From: Strigamia acuminata
Taxonomy: Eukaryota; Arthropoda; Chilopoda; Geophilomorpha; Linotaeniidae
Direction of reading: 5' to 3'
Assembly: GCA_949358305.1 (NCBI GenBank)
Contig: OX442316.1
Span: 12,834,001 to 12,898,000, forward strand
DNA length: 64,000 bases
The position numbers and the translations under genes are program-made. Position 1 is the stretch's first letter. Every line of letters begins with the position of its first letter. Shown piece by piece: positions 1 to 13,000 of the stretch. The notes under the pieces were generated by a model that did not search any database, was not told where the DNA came from, and saw nothing but the letters and a program-made list of their open reading frames with translations.

Positions 1-396
1 GTAAATATCTTGAATATTTTTGCAGGGTTTAGAAAATACGTGGTTTTCTAGCTACAGGCTGCACAAAAATGAGAAAAAACTTTTAACCTTTTTATTATCT
101 AGAAAACCACACATTTTCAAAACCCTTCTAAAACATTAAAGATTACTGAACCTAGAACTGTTTAAAAGCGCGTCAACTTACGCAGTAGCAATGTTTATTG
201 CATAAAAAAACGAGCAATAAATAAAAGACACTTTTTAAAAATAGATTATGCTCATATGAGCACAATGTATACGTAATCTTGCTGTACTGGATATGTACGA
301 ACCAAACTCCTAAAATCTTAACACAAAAACGTGTTTTTTAAAATTTTAATTTATGTGTATATATTTTAATACTTTTACTGTAAAATCAAACTGATT

Positions 397-651
397 CATT
401 AGGCCAGGGGTCGGCAAGTAATTTTAAGTGGGGTTCAGAAAAATTGAAAAATTATATCAAGGTCCAGAAAAAGACAACAAATAAAACACAAAAAACACAA
501 AAAAAAACACCAAAAAAAAACCAAAAAACCCAAAAAACACCAAAAATCACCAAAAAAATATATAATATAAAATATCTGGCTGTCCAAGTTTCGACCTTCC
601 GCGGTCCGTATCCGAACCGCGGTCCGCCAGTTGCCGACCGCTGCATTAGGC
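397..651. mobile_element. Non-autonomous hAT transposon (MITE)
   Basis: The element spans 405-643 (239 bp). Its ends are imperfect inverted repeats: CAGGGGTCGGCAA on the left, and a right end whose complement begins CAGCGGTCGGCAA. It is flanked by a perfect 8-bp direct repeat, cattaggc, at 397-404 and 644-651. CAG ends with an 8-bp TSD are typical of the hAT superfamily. The interior is A-rich low-complexity sequence with no transposase, so movement must have depended on an autonomous relative elsewhere. Confidence 0.88.
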
Positions 652-1079
652 AGTGGATTGATTCAACTTACTGAGTTTCTGTTTTACAAAGCTTTTATTA
701 ATTTTGACATTCACCGTCATCACAAGTAATTTCAAGTGTGTGGGAGCGAGAATAAGAATTTGGCCTAAAAATAGAAAATCGAGATAATTACTGTAGATGT
801 TTTTTAACTCTATCCTTTTGTTTGATACACACTTCCAGCCAGCTAATTGGTTTGCATACGGTGTTTTTTTTTGTTCCATTTGCCTTGGTTCACATATTTA
901 CAACTTTTCCCTGGCGTAAATTAATTCCTAATGTAATATTTTCGTTACATCTAGAATGCAATGTGAATGCGGTAGCCACGACGTGTCCAAACTTTTTTAT
1001 CTTCATTATTTTCTAATGAATATAGCATTAAGCCAGATAGGTGAAATAAATGTCTTTTTAAATTTTAATATTTTATTTT

Positions 1080-3005
1080 AATATTTAATTTGAGACGGAA
1101 TGCTTGGCAAATGCATTTGTACTTTAGGCCTTTAGTTTTCACATCACTTTCGTTAAAAAATTAAAAATACCCTAAAATATTATTAAATTTGAAAAATATC
1201 TTACCAACATGTATGTTGAACATCAAATTGAATTTCCCACCTCTAAATCATTGCATGGCCCAAGATTCATTTCGAAAAATACCGACCAACGATTACTGCA
1301 ACTGTAGGCCGTCACACGTCGTTACCTCAGTCAGACATCACCCTCCTCTTCTTCTTCTTCCCAGTTCCCACAATGCAATCTGTTTCTTAGTTATCGTAGC
1401 TGTGATTGGCTTAGAACCGAGCCATTTACTGCGCATGTGCGATGAAGATATTTAAATTGATACTTATCTTGATATTTAGCTTGCACAAATATACCGAATG
1501 TATGCCGAATGTATACCGAATGTATACCGAATGTACCAATGAAGCCCAAGCCCAACAATACCAATTATTTCATTTCAGCCATTTTTAACAGTCTTAAAAA
1601 TTTAAAAATTTAATATTTAATTTGAGACGGAAGTTTTGGCAAATGCATTTGCACTTTAGGCCTAACTGCCGTGATTGAATTCAGCCAGTTTTCACATCAC
1701 TTTCATTAAAAAATTAAAAATACCCTAAAATATTATTAAATTTGAAAAAATATCTTACCAACATGTATATTGAACATCAGGAATCTTCATTACCGAAAAA
1801 TTGCCTAATAAATGTGGTGGATGGCTGAGGATGAAACTGCTACAAATAGCAACGAGATGTGTTTTCAGCCTGGTCTGCTTGCTTGTAAAAAATAAAAATA
1901 AAAATACCAGAATTCATTAAATTATTCAGATATAAAATAAACAATTTTGGAACATTTATAATCTTAAGTATTGTTTAAAACTGTTGCAAACTGAATTTCC
2001 CACCTTGAAACTATTGGATGGCCCAAGATTCATTTCGAAAAATGTAGGTCATCAGACCAAGGACGACTACTCCAAGTAGTCGTCCTTGATCAGACTCATC
2101 ACCCTCCTCTTCTTCCCAGTTCCCACAATGCAATCTGTTTCTTAGTTATCGTAGCTGTGATTGGCTTAGAACCGAGCCATTTACTGCGCATGTGCGATGA
2201 AGATATTTAAATTGATACTTATCTTGATATTTAGCTTGCTATTATTACACAAATATACCGAATGTGCCAATGAAGCCCAAGCCCAACTATACCAATTATT
2301 TCATTTCAGCCATTTTTAACAGTCTTAAAAATTAAAAATACCGCTGATTCATTAAATCTTTTCTAAAATATTGTTACATTTGAAAAATGTACTTACCAAT
2401 GTATATTTTGAACATGAAGAACATTCATTTCCCATCTGGATGTGGTGCAACTGTTGAGTTGACTGAGGACTAAAATGCTGATAATGGCGTCTGCTTTCTG
2501 TTCAAAATAAAAATAAAAATATTCAGCTGTAAATATCAGTTTTGGAAAATTTATAAGAGTATAAATACTTCAAAATGAGTAAATTGTATTTCCCACCTCG
2601 AAATTATTGGATGGCTGAAGATTAATTCCAAATGTACCGACCAATGGTTGCTGCTGTCGTTGCCCTCACGTCAGGTCACGTCGCACTCTTCTTCTTCCCA
2701 CAATCCAATCTGATTCTTACTTCCTGTCGTACTTCTGGTAGCTGTGATTGGCTCAGACCCGAGCCATTTACTACGCATGTGCGGTGAGGATATTTAACTT
2801 GATACTTAGCTTGATATTTAGCTTGCTATTATTACACAAATATACCGAATGTGCCAATGAAGCCCAAGCCCAACTATTTTATTTATATACCAATTATTTC
2901 ATTTCAGCCATTTTTAACAGTGTTAAAAATTAAAAATACTGCTGATTCATTAAATCTTTTCTAAAATATTGTTACATTTGAAAAATGTACTTACCAATGT
3001 ATATT
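1080..3005. repeat. Three tandem copies of an interspersed repeat family
   Basis: Three degenerate head-to-tail units (about 1080-1610, 1620-2340 and 2341-3005) share the same order of blocks. These are a segment ending in cttaccaatgtata, a block containing cccacctcgaaattattggatgg, a pyrimidine-rich block ending in cttcccacaatg, and a block with gagccatttactgcgcatgtgcg. Related copies lie at 34417-34735 (same strand) and at about 16500-17000, 24720-25020 and 25130-25620 (opposite strand). No coding capacity is visible. The family may be a non-autonomous transposon, but I could not define its termini. Positions 652-1079 hold nothing I can assign. Confidence 0.7.
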
Positions 3006-4043
3006 GGCAAGCGTTAATTCCACAGAAATTCTGTGGAAATAACCACATGTTATTTCCACAGAATTTCTGGGGAATTAACCACGTGTTATTTCCACAGAAT
3101 TTCTGTGGAAATATCTGTGTGTTATATCCACAGAATTTCTGTGTGTTATTTCTACAGAATTTCTGTGGAAATATCTGTGTGTTATTTCCACAGAATTTCT
3201 GTGTATTATTTCCACAGAATTTCTGTGGAAATATCTGTGTGTTATTTCCACAGAAATTCTAGAGAGATTATGTAAAAATTAAAAAATAAAAAAAAAAATT
3301 ATTTAACGAATTTAATAGATAGCACCTACACGATCTGCATACGTGCAGATTTTCTGTGGAATTTACATGGGTATTTCTGTGGAAATATCTGTAATTTCCA
3401 CAAAAAGCCTATGTAAATTCCGAATAAATATAATTACTTTTATCTATTTATTAAGAGTTAAATTTTTAGAAACTTTTATTTTAATTATTTTAAACTGATA
3501 ATCTGCAAAGTACGCTATTATAATTCAATTAGTGGCACTGGTTTCTTGCACCGATATTCACAATACCACATCCCTATTGGATGTTGTGCTCTGCACGTAT
3601 GCAGATCCTTTAGGTGCTACGCAGCCAAAGCTACGGCATTTGTCAATGATATATTTCTTAATGTATTAAATTCATTACAGTGTAAGCTCCGTAGACCGGA
3701 CAGGGAACTGGTCCCAGAAAGTTGTCCGAACTAAAAGGCTGTCCGGATGGGAGAGGGGATTTAGTATTGCTGGGTATAGGTTGGGACCAAATCAGGACCT
3801 CCAAACTGTCCGGTCCACACAGCTATCCGGACGGTGCTATGTCCGGTTTACAGAGCTTACACTGTAAATAAAAGTTTTTTTAATTTTTTCATCATCTCTA
3901 TAGAATTTCTGTGGAAATAACATACAGATACTCGGCATTTACACAGAAATTCTGTGGAAATAACCACGTGTTAATTCCACAGAAATTCTGTGGAAATAAC
4001 ACGTGGTTATTTCCACAGAATTTCTGTGGGTTTAACCACTCCG
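3006..4043. mobile_element. MULE-type MITE, copy 1
   Basis: This is a 1038-bp element with terminal inverted repeats of roughly 100 bp, built largely from the palindrome CCACAGAAATTCTGTGG. A second copy at 33379-34416 lies at a constant offset of 30373 with very few substitutions. Long TIRs and a 9-bp TSD are hallmarks of Mutator-like elements. The 9-bp repeats do not match across this copy: the left flank ends ATGTATATT and the right flank begins TTTATTTTA. Each matches the opposite flank of copy 2 instead (see findings). The element has no transposase. Confidence 0.85.
3678..3864. mobile_element. Nested TA-insertion MITE (pogo/Tigger-like) inside the MULE copy
   Basis: A 187-bp palindromic element runs from CAGTGTAAGCTC to GAGCTTACACTG and is flanked by TA on both sides (3676-3677 and 3865-3866). 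TA target duplication and CAGT-type ends suit the Tc1/mariner/pogo superfamily. The same insertion sits at 34051-34237 in the second MULE copy, so it predates the duplication of the host MITE. Confidence 0.75.
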
Positions 4044-7000
4044 TTTATTTTAAGCCTTCCACGTCTATTTTAGAAGGAGTTCCATTAGAAGATGATGTAG
4101 GCCAAAATTATATTTCAGTTGTGGCTTATGGAGAAGGTATATACGTAATTATATATATTTTTAGTTGCGTTTCTAGTGGTTGAAATTATTTTTTTCGTAT
4201 AAAATTTAATGGCTTTAGTTTACGATTAGCTTAACCTTGTAAAAATCACGTGATAATTTGTTTCATTATTTCCTTGAAACCATAATTGTTTTTGTCGCAG
4301 TAAAGTGACGTTAATTATTTAGTTATTTTAATATTTAATATTATAAAAAAAATAAATGGTTTGTTTAATTCGTTTAGCAAATGACACTGCCAATGATGTC
4401 TTTTTTATCGATGTTTTACCCGCTAATCACGAATCTAAAATTCCCACTCGGTCACTGACGACCGAAGATAATCATCATTGCCAGAGGAGTGACTCCTCGT
4501 GGAGGCTAGTTATTGTAAGTTGTTGTGACTAGCTGAAGTCGCTCAATGATAAACGCGTGGCTTCAGCCATGTTGGATAACATCACAAGTGATTTATTGAG
4601 CACCGTCACGTGGCGCCCTCTACAGGCACAACTCACATCTCCCCTTTTTTACAAGACAAGATATGAATTACAATTTTAAAGCACAGGTTACACTTGAACT
4701 GAATAAACAAACTGGTTATATAAAAAATGCAAAAATGAGTATTACAAATAGAATTATACTGAGTATTATACTGATTAAACGACACACAGAAATATTATAA
4801 AGTTCACATGTCCGTAATTTGCTTCGGCTTCACCACACGGCCACTTCTCGTCACGTATCCTGGAACTGGTTGCCCGACGACCTTGGCTACAGGATCTTTT
4901 GCAGTCTCGGTTCTTGTCGTTGTATTGGCAACTGACCCACTCTGTGATTGATCCGTGCGTGTTGCTTCCGCTGGACTGGTTCGGATGACAGGAATCGGAT
5001 TTGCTGGTAAGTCTGCCTGCGTCTTCCTAATCACCGAACTGTTTCGTCTCAAAACTCTGCCATCTTTCATCTCGACCTCGAATGATCTTGGGTATTTGGT
5101 TTTTTCTTTAATGGTTGCTCCTTCCCACTGGCGATGTCCGGTCCGAACTCGTACCTCCATTCCCGGCTCCAATGGTTCCGCTACTTGTGCGGACTTATCG
5201 GCATACAACTTCTGCTTTCTTCGTTCCTCCTCCAAATTTTTGGAAACGTCCTTGCGTAGTTCTGGCTTCAGTAATGCTGTAGTGTCCAGCAGTAATGACC
5301 TCGTCCTACGGCTAAACAGTCTCTGGGCTGGCGATCCCAACTCTTCGCTCCGCGGCGTATTCCTCCAGTTCAGCAATGCCGCATAAATGTCCGTTCCATC
5401 CTTTTCGCAACGTTTGATCATCGTCTTCGCGGACTGCACCGCGCGTTCAGCCAATCCGTTTGCCCTCGGAAAATGTGGCGACGAAATCTCCTGCGAAAAC
5501 TCCCAGGCGGACGCAAAATTTTTGAATTCACGAGACGTAAATTGCGGTCCCCCATCACTCTCGACAATCTTTGGGCTTCCATGACATGCAAACCAACGTT
5601 TCAACTTCTCAATTACACCTCTGGCGGTGGTATCACGTAACTGGCTCACCTCATAAAATCCCGAATAACTGTCTGTGGCTACGATAAACTGTCGGCCTTT
5701 AATTTCGAATAAGTCTGTTGCAACACGTTGCCACGGCAATTGTGGAACTGGCTTTGACATTATTGGTTCCTTTACATTTGCTCGTTGTGTGCTTTCACAA
5801 ACGGCACACGATTTTACGTACGCTTCAATGTCTGCACTCATTCCTAACCAGAAAACTGCCTCACGAGCCCGGCGAATCGCTGACTGGACCCCCAAATGCC
5901 CCATGTGAATGCACTTCAAATAATGCGCTCGCAGTTGTTCCGGAATGATTGGACGGCTATTTTTGAATACAATCCCGCCATAGATTGACAATTCGTCGCG
6001 AAAATTCCAGTATTTACGGATATGGGCCGGAACACTGTCATTCGTCTCTGGCCAACCCTCCATGACCACTTGACTCAACGCCTGAAATTCCGCATCATCA
6101 CGAACCGCTGCCTTCAATTTGTCGGTTGCAGAGTTTGTCATCGGCAATACGATATGCACCTGCAAATCCTCGGGATCTTCCTTCACTGGTGCTGGTTGAC
6201 AATCTCGACTTAATGTGTCCGCCACTGGAATTTCCGTCCCCTTTTTATACGTGATAATTGGACTGTACGGCATCAACTCAAAGAATATCCGCTGCAACCT
6301 TGGCGGTACCCGATCCAACGGCTTCTTTGCAATCGCCTCCAACGGCTTATGATCCGTTTCCACGACAACTCGTTTCCCATACACGTAATCATGAAACTTT
6401 CGACACCCGAATCGAATCGCAAACGCCTCCTTTTCTATTTGAGGGTAGCGTTGTTGGCATGGCGTCAACGCTTGAGTTGCGTAACAAATTGGTCGGCCAT
6501 CCTGAAACAACGCAGCCCCCACGGCGTGCGAACTTGCGTCTACTGATAAAACGACATCCTTGTTCACGTCATAATACGCGAGAACTGGCGACGTCTTTAG
6601 CGCTGCTTTAATTCGCATCACGGCTGTTTCTTGCACGTTCGTCCATTCCCAGGCTACATCCTTGGGTAATAATGTCCGAATCGGCTCCGTCATTGATGAG
6701 TAGTGCGGTAAAAATTCAGCCAAGTACACAGTCATGCCTAGAAACCGACGCAGCTCCTCTTTGTTCGTAGGAGATTTTATTCTGTCAATAGCTTCTACCT
6801 TCTCCGGATCGGGTTTTACTCCATCTTGGGTCAAAATGTGTCCCAAAAATTTGATCTCCGTCGCCTCGAAGATGCATTTGTCTTTATTCAGACGGAATCC
6901 CTTTTTATACAACCGGCGAAGAATCTGCTTGACTAGCTTCCGCAACTCTGCTAATGTCTCAGCGTACGCAATGATGTCGTCGATTGACACCTCCGTATCC

Positions 7001-10000
7001 GGAATTCCTTTTAATGCAGCTTCCATCATTGCTTGGAACACTTCCGGTGCCGATTTTATCCCAAACGGCAATCTAAGGAACCGATATCGTTCCCACGGCG
7101 TATTTACCACCAAATAGTTTGACGTACGCTTCGTCACACGGCTCTGCCAATACCCAAATCGCAAATCAAATTTGGCGAAATATTTCGCTTTCTTCAACTT
7201 TGGTTTTACTGACTCGAATGTGCGTAATGGGTAATGCCGTCGTTTCACGTACTGGTTTACATCCGTCAAATCAATGCAAAGTCTAATTTTCTTCCCACGC
7301 TGCACTACCACTAACGGACTGACCGCTGGTGTCGGCTCGGTTACTGGCTCGATCACACCCTTCTTCACCATGTCGTCCAGCTCCGCTTTCACCCGGTTTT
7401 GCAATACGTGCGGAATTGTGCGTGGCGGAAAAATTTTAAACGGCGCCTGCTCGTCAATGTCAATATCATACACGAAATCCTTGGCGCAGCCTAACCCTGT
7501 GAAAATGTTTTTCATTATCTCATCATCGGTGACTTCCGGTTCCAAGGCATTAATTCGCTGTATCAACTTCAATTGCGCGCACGTTTTTCGCCCAAATAAT
7601 GCTGGTACGTCTTCCTCCACCACTTGAAATTCTACTGGCGCTTTACCACGACTCAATGCACATTCTAATGTTATTGCACCCACCACCTTCATGTGGTGTC
7701 CCGTGTACGACCGCAACCGACGCGTTGGTGACTCCGTCACCTTTACACCCAGTTTTCGTACTACAGATGCCGGTATTACATTACATCGTGCGCCAGAGTC
7801 CAACTTAATGTTAATTGAAACTTGGTTGTTAAGTTTCACCGTCTCAAACCAGTCGTCGTCATCATCTGTGTGCGACACGGTGATTCGATCAATCAGCAAT
7901 GTTGAATATAAATCCTCGCCTGATTCATCTTCTTCGGTGTCGACCATGTCGATGCCTTGCTTGGGTTTGGGTTTTTTCCATTTCTCCTTGCCCTCGGCCT
8001 GGCTGGCTCTACATACACTGGCAAAATGTCCTTTCTTTTTGCATTTGTTACATGCCTTATCATATGCTGGGCATTTCCCGAATTCGTGTGTACGACCACA
8101 CCGACCGCACGGCTTGGAAAATCCATCCGACGAATTTTTCGTGCTCCGTCCGGGCTTTTTATTCGCTCTGACAAAATCCACTTTTGATTCACCTGAATTT
8201 TTCATAGCTTTCACTTGCTTTTCTGCTGCTTCAGACGACCGTGCAAGCTGTATCGCCTTTTCTAGCGTCAAACCGGCCTCTTCTAATAACCGTTGTCGCA
8301 ATGTTTCACTTCTCACGCCAACCACGATTATGTCCCGCAACATTCCATCTGCTAACGCCTGGAAACCACACTTTGCCATTTTTGTTTGGGCCTCGGTGAC
8401 AAACTCATCTATCGATTGTCCCTCCGCTTGGCGTAGCGTCAAAAATTCATATCTCGCGAAACTCTCGTTCACTGTAGGCGCGAATTTATCCGTGAATTTT
8501 TTCTTCACCAAAGTCAAGTTCTTTTTCTCATCAGCTGTTAACTCAAAAGTTTTAAAAATCTTCCTCGCTTCTGGACCGATGGCACTCATCATTAATCCAA
8601 CTTGTACTGTAGCCGTCTGGGTCTCGGTTTGTGCCGCCACGGCATACCATTCGTAGGAGTCTAGCCATTCCTCCCATACTGCCGCCATATTGTCTGGTTG
8701 TATTAAGGTGCGCGCCATAAGTATAGAATAATCAGTTTTTTTGTAATATTTTTTTTCCCGCTTCATCTGGAATCATACCAATTTTTTTATACATGTATGT
8801 TGTCATTAGAATTCGTTTAGAATTAACACATTTATAATTTTTATGGAAAAATAAATTTGGCAGTAATTTTACACAAAAATGGGGGTGACATAAGTATAGA
8901 ATATTTTAGGTTTGATGCAAAAAAATGGATAAAATTAATATCACATAACATGCCTTTGTCTGATTAGTTAATCAGTGAATATGTCACCAATTTTCTGCCA
9001 TTTTGGAATTGTATTACTTGCTATTTTCTTATTTTGAAGCAATCCCTTGTGCAAAACTTGTAACCATTGTAGAAATCGCTGAAATATGGCAATTAAAGTC
9101 ACTGGGGCTCTCCAAACAGCAGATCCATAGAAGATCAGGAAGAAATTAATCAATTATGTCAAAAGTCCTAACCCAAAGATGAAAATCAAATATGGAAGCA
9201 AGACGGGGAGGACCAAAAGTGACCATGCAGCAAGTTCACAGGAATATTTTGTGCCTGGCACTGACTTTGCTGTTGTCTGCAAATGAAATTTGCACACATG
9301 CAGATGTAATTGTGTCTTTACAAACAATTCAGAGCAGACTAAACAATTGTGATCACCTTTGTTATCAAAAAATAGCTGTACAACTGTGGTTAACTGAACC
9401 CCTTAAATTGAAGTGCTCTGATTAGACTAATACCAAGCTGCCCTGGACCAAATCATGAAACTGAGTGCTTTTTACAGACAAAATACAGTTCAACTTAGAT
9501 GGTCTGGATGGTTAGTGTAATAAGTGGCAAGATTTAAGGAGAGAAGAGAAGTTTTCTCAGTGGGCAGAATCATGTGATGGTTTGGGTGACATTCGGGCAA
9601 AAATTACAGGCAAACATCATAATAATAAAAGGATGGAAAGATTCACAGAAGTATAAGGAAGTGTTGAACATGCATTTATTGCCATTTGGATGGAAAATTA
9701 AGACAATAAATGGGTGTTTCAGCTAGACAATGCTCACTGCATGGTCACTTTTGGTCTTTCCTGTCTGCTTTAACATTTGGATTTCATGTTTTTGTTAGAA
9801 TTTTTGATGCAATTGACTAATTTCTTTCAATTTCTTCCTAATATTCTATCAATTTGTTGTTTGGCAAGCCCCAGTGCCTTTAATCGCTTTACTTCAGCGA
9901 TTTCCACCGTGGTTGCAAGTTTTGTACAAGGGATTGCTTCAAAATAAGAAAATAGCAAGTAATACAATTCAAAAATGGCAGAAAATTGATGACATATTCA

Positions 10001-13000
10001 CTGATTAACTAATCAGACAAAGGCATGTTATGTGATATTAATTTTATCCATTTTTTTGCATCAAACCTAAAATATTCTATACTTATGTCACCCCCATTTT
10101 TGTGTAAAATCACTGCCAAATTTATTTTTCCATAAAAATTATAAATGTGTTAATTTTAAACGAATTCTAATGACTACATACATGTATAAAAAAATGGGTA
10201 TGATTCCAGATGAAGCGGGAAAAAAAATATTACAAAAAAACTGATTATTCTATACTTATGGCGCGCACCTTACTAGAGGCTTTGGTGGGCGCGCACCACT
10301 CGATCCCTTTGGCTGGTTTGCAACTGGATCTGCCATCACACTGTGGTATTGAGTCACTGGACGTGTGTATTTGTCCCTGACACTCTAATAATTCACTCAC
10401 ACTTGAAAGTTCTTTTATCCTGACACCATGTAAGTTGTTGTGACTAGCTGAAGTCGCTCAATGATAAACGCGTGGCTTCAGCCATGTTGGATAACATCAC
10501 AAGTGATTTATTGAGCACCGTCACGTGGCGCCCTCTACAGGCACAACTCACAGTTATTAGCATCGACAGTAACATATCAACGCTGCCCAGTTCAAATCGA
10601 TGTGAATTGATACTGAAAACATCCGAGTATCTAAACGCACCTCAGGTAATTGAATTGTAATTGTAATTGTTGCAAATGTGCTCTCGATTAAAACGTGCGT
10701 TCGATTTCAGGACGAGCTTCAAGTGTTAACACGAAGCGATCGTAATAGTCTGGACGATTCTGCCATTCGAGCCGGACCAGGAAATGCCAAACTACATCAA
10801 ACAGCAAATGCAGTTATCGTATGGAAAATCGCATGCCAAATTTTAACTCCCAGCATAGAAGAAGCGATAACGAAATTGGAATCCGACGCTCGCAACGGTG
10901 CTTTATCGCAGGTTGTCGGAGTGCCCGTAATCGGCTGGCATTTGACCAAGCATTTGCTTACGCAGTCGTTGAGAGTTAAGCGCCAGCTCCGGTCTGATTA
11001 TTCAACTCCTGTGCCGGCTCTTATACCGACAAAGCCAGCTATTCCTCATTTTTGGGACACCGACGACGACAATCGGTTCGAAGAATCATTTGACGAGAGT
11101 GAAGTGCAGCCTCCGATGCGCTCCATTCCCACCATGGCATCGCCGACCTTCCTCGAAGCCAGCACGTATCCGTCTCATCATCCCCAACACCACGAGCAAC
11201 ATCAACGAACCAAAACAAGAGGCCGTCACATGCACGTTCACGACATGACGACTTATCCTCACTCGCGAGGTCACGATAGAAACACTTATTACAGAAAGGA
11301 GAGCCGTTATTATCAGACACCAGTGCCCACACCCGATTTGCACCATACGACAGTCTTTCTGGAACCGAGTCGAGTTTTTCCCGACGAAATTCCGAGCGAA
11401 CCAACCGACTGGAAACCCTTCCACACGTCTACACCGGTTTTACACCAGCCTCTTTTTACTCCAGATTTAGTTCATCCGTCGGTGGAGGAAGGAACGTCGA
11501 CGTTAGAGCCGACCGAGTTCCACAACATGGGTCCGGTTGTTCGCAACCGAATTCAAAAAAGATCTATCGTCGCTGGAAAATACTTTGAATTCCATATTCC
11601 CGAAGACACCTTTTACGACCGCGAACAGAAATACACGCCCAATCTTGAGCTGCGCTTCCTAACTGACGAGGGGAAAGAAATCGCCGACGATTTTTGGATG
11701 CAGTTCGACGCCAAACGACAAATGCTTTATGGTCTGCCGGCTAAAAACTTTATCAATCATTGGGAGTTCCTTTTGGAGGCCGTTGATAAACACGGCGAAA
11801 TTGCTCGGGAGGCGATAGAAATTAACGTGGAACAACACGCCATGGACCTCGCGGTGAATCACGAATTTGTGTTGGAAGTCGAGTACGACAAATCAGCCTT
11901 TCCGATGATTCTGGATCGAAACGTGCAATTGCTGACTCGTTTGCGCAAGGTTTTTGGCGAAGTGGGCAGTCTAAACGAGTCCGCCATGATGGTGCTATCT
12001 TCCAGCATGGGAACATTTTCCTGGACTAACGACACGCTCGTAGAGAGGAGCGGTTGTCCAATCAAGGAGATCGAGCGACTGCGTAATATCCTCGTTAGGA
12101 AGGACAAGGAGCATCAGAGGTCTCGTCTGGAGCAAGCGCTCGGGCCCGATTTCAGAGTTGGAAACGTGCAGCCACTCGTTTCTATCAGGTGGTACAGCCA
12201 TTGCAAGCACCACGTGACCACGACGCCTCCCCACGTTACTCGTATAAACACAGCACCGCGAGTGCCCAATCCCATCGACATGGTCAATGCAACCGAAGGG
12301 CAGTTTTTTCAGTACAAAATTAAGGACGACACGTTCTTCGACGAGGAGCAAGGCGATACCAGATCTTTGCATCTGGAATTGCGAAGGGGCGGATCGGTGA
12401 TATTCACGTGGACCAACACGACCCTCTCGCAGAAAGCGTGCCCCAAACAATCTATTATCGCGTTGCTCTCTTATTTGATGACGGAAGAAGGCCTCGTCGC
12501 GAGCAATTTGACGGAGGCGATGAGGCCGGAGTTCAACGTGACGAAGGCAATTGCCACTCCGTACGGCGTTTGCATGAATTACATCACGCCCACGTCGGGC
12601 GTGCTCATCACCACAACGGAGAAGCCACGGCAAGCGACAAGTGATGACGATATCTACATTTCGACCATAGTTCCTGCCCTGGTGATTGCGGCCATGTTAA
12701 TCGTGGCTGCGATCGTCGCGTGTATTCTGTACAGGAAGAAGCGCAAGGGGAAGATGACGATGGAAGACAGCAGCACTTTTGTGAAGCGAGGCGCGCCGGT
12801 GATTTTCACGCACGAATTGGAAGAGAAACCGGATTCGGCTAAACATCCCATGATTATGAAGAAGGAGAAGCCGCCATTGCCTCCACCCGAATACCCACTC
12901 CGCCCTTACACGGACATGATCACTCGCGCAGTGCCAGGCATTCCAAGTCGCCATACCATCGCTCTCGTCAGACACCAACGCTGGAACAGCAGCAAGCACA

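Larger units (their letters stand above)
4514..10552 (-). mobile_element. Full-length Ty3/gypsy LTR retrotransposon inserted in a dystroglycan coding exon
   Basis: The element is 6039 bp. It has near-identical 124-bp LTRs (4514-4637 and 10429-10552) and a perfect 5-bp TSD GTTAT (4509-4513 and 10553-10557). Read on the minus strand, each LTR starts TGTGAGTTG and ends CAACTTACA and carries an AATAAA signal. A candidate primer-binding site beginning TGG adjoins the 5' LTR (about 10410-10428). A polypurine tract AAAAAAGGGGAGA adjoins the 3' LTR (4638-4650). Removing the element and one TSD copy restores a continuous dystroglycan reading frame, so the insertion site is inside a codon triplet run of the host gene. 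LTR similarity implies a young insertion. Confidence 0.95.

Noticed and set aside
3033-3275. Repetitive frames encoding CYFHRIS-like or VLFPQNFCG-like repeats
   Set aside because: They come from the tandem palindromes of the MULE element and recur unchanged at 33406-33648. There is no sign of a gene.
7691-8656. A 321-codon plus-strand open frame opposite gag
   Set aside because: It lies antisense to the Gag-Pol coding sequence, has no recognisable domain, and is a shadow of the real frame.
12408-12644. Overlapping frames within the last dystroglycan exon on both strands
   Set aside because: They are shadows in a GC-richer coding exon. Only the frame with the transmembrane and juxtamembrane motifs matches the family.
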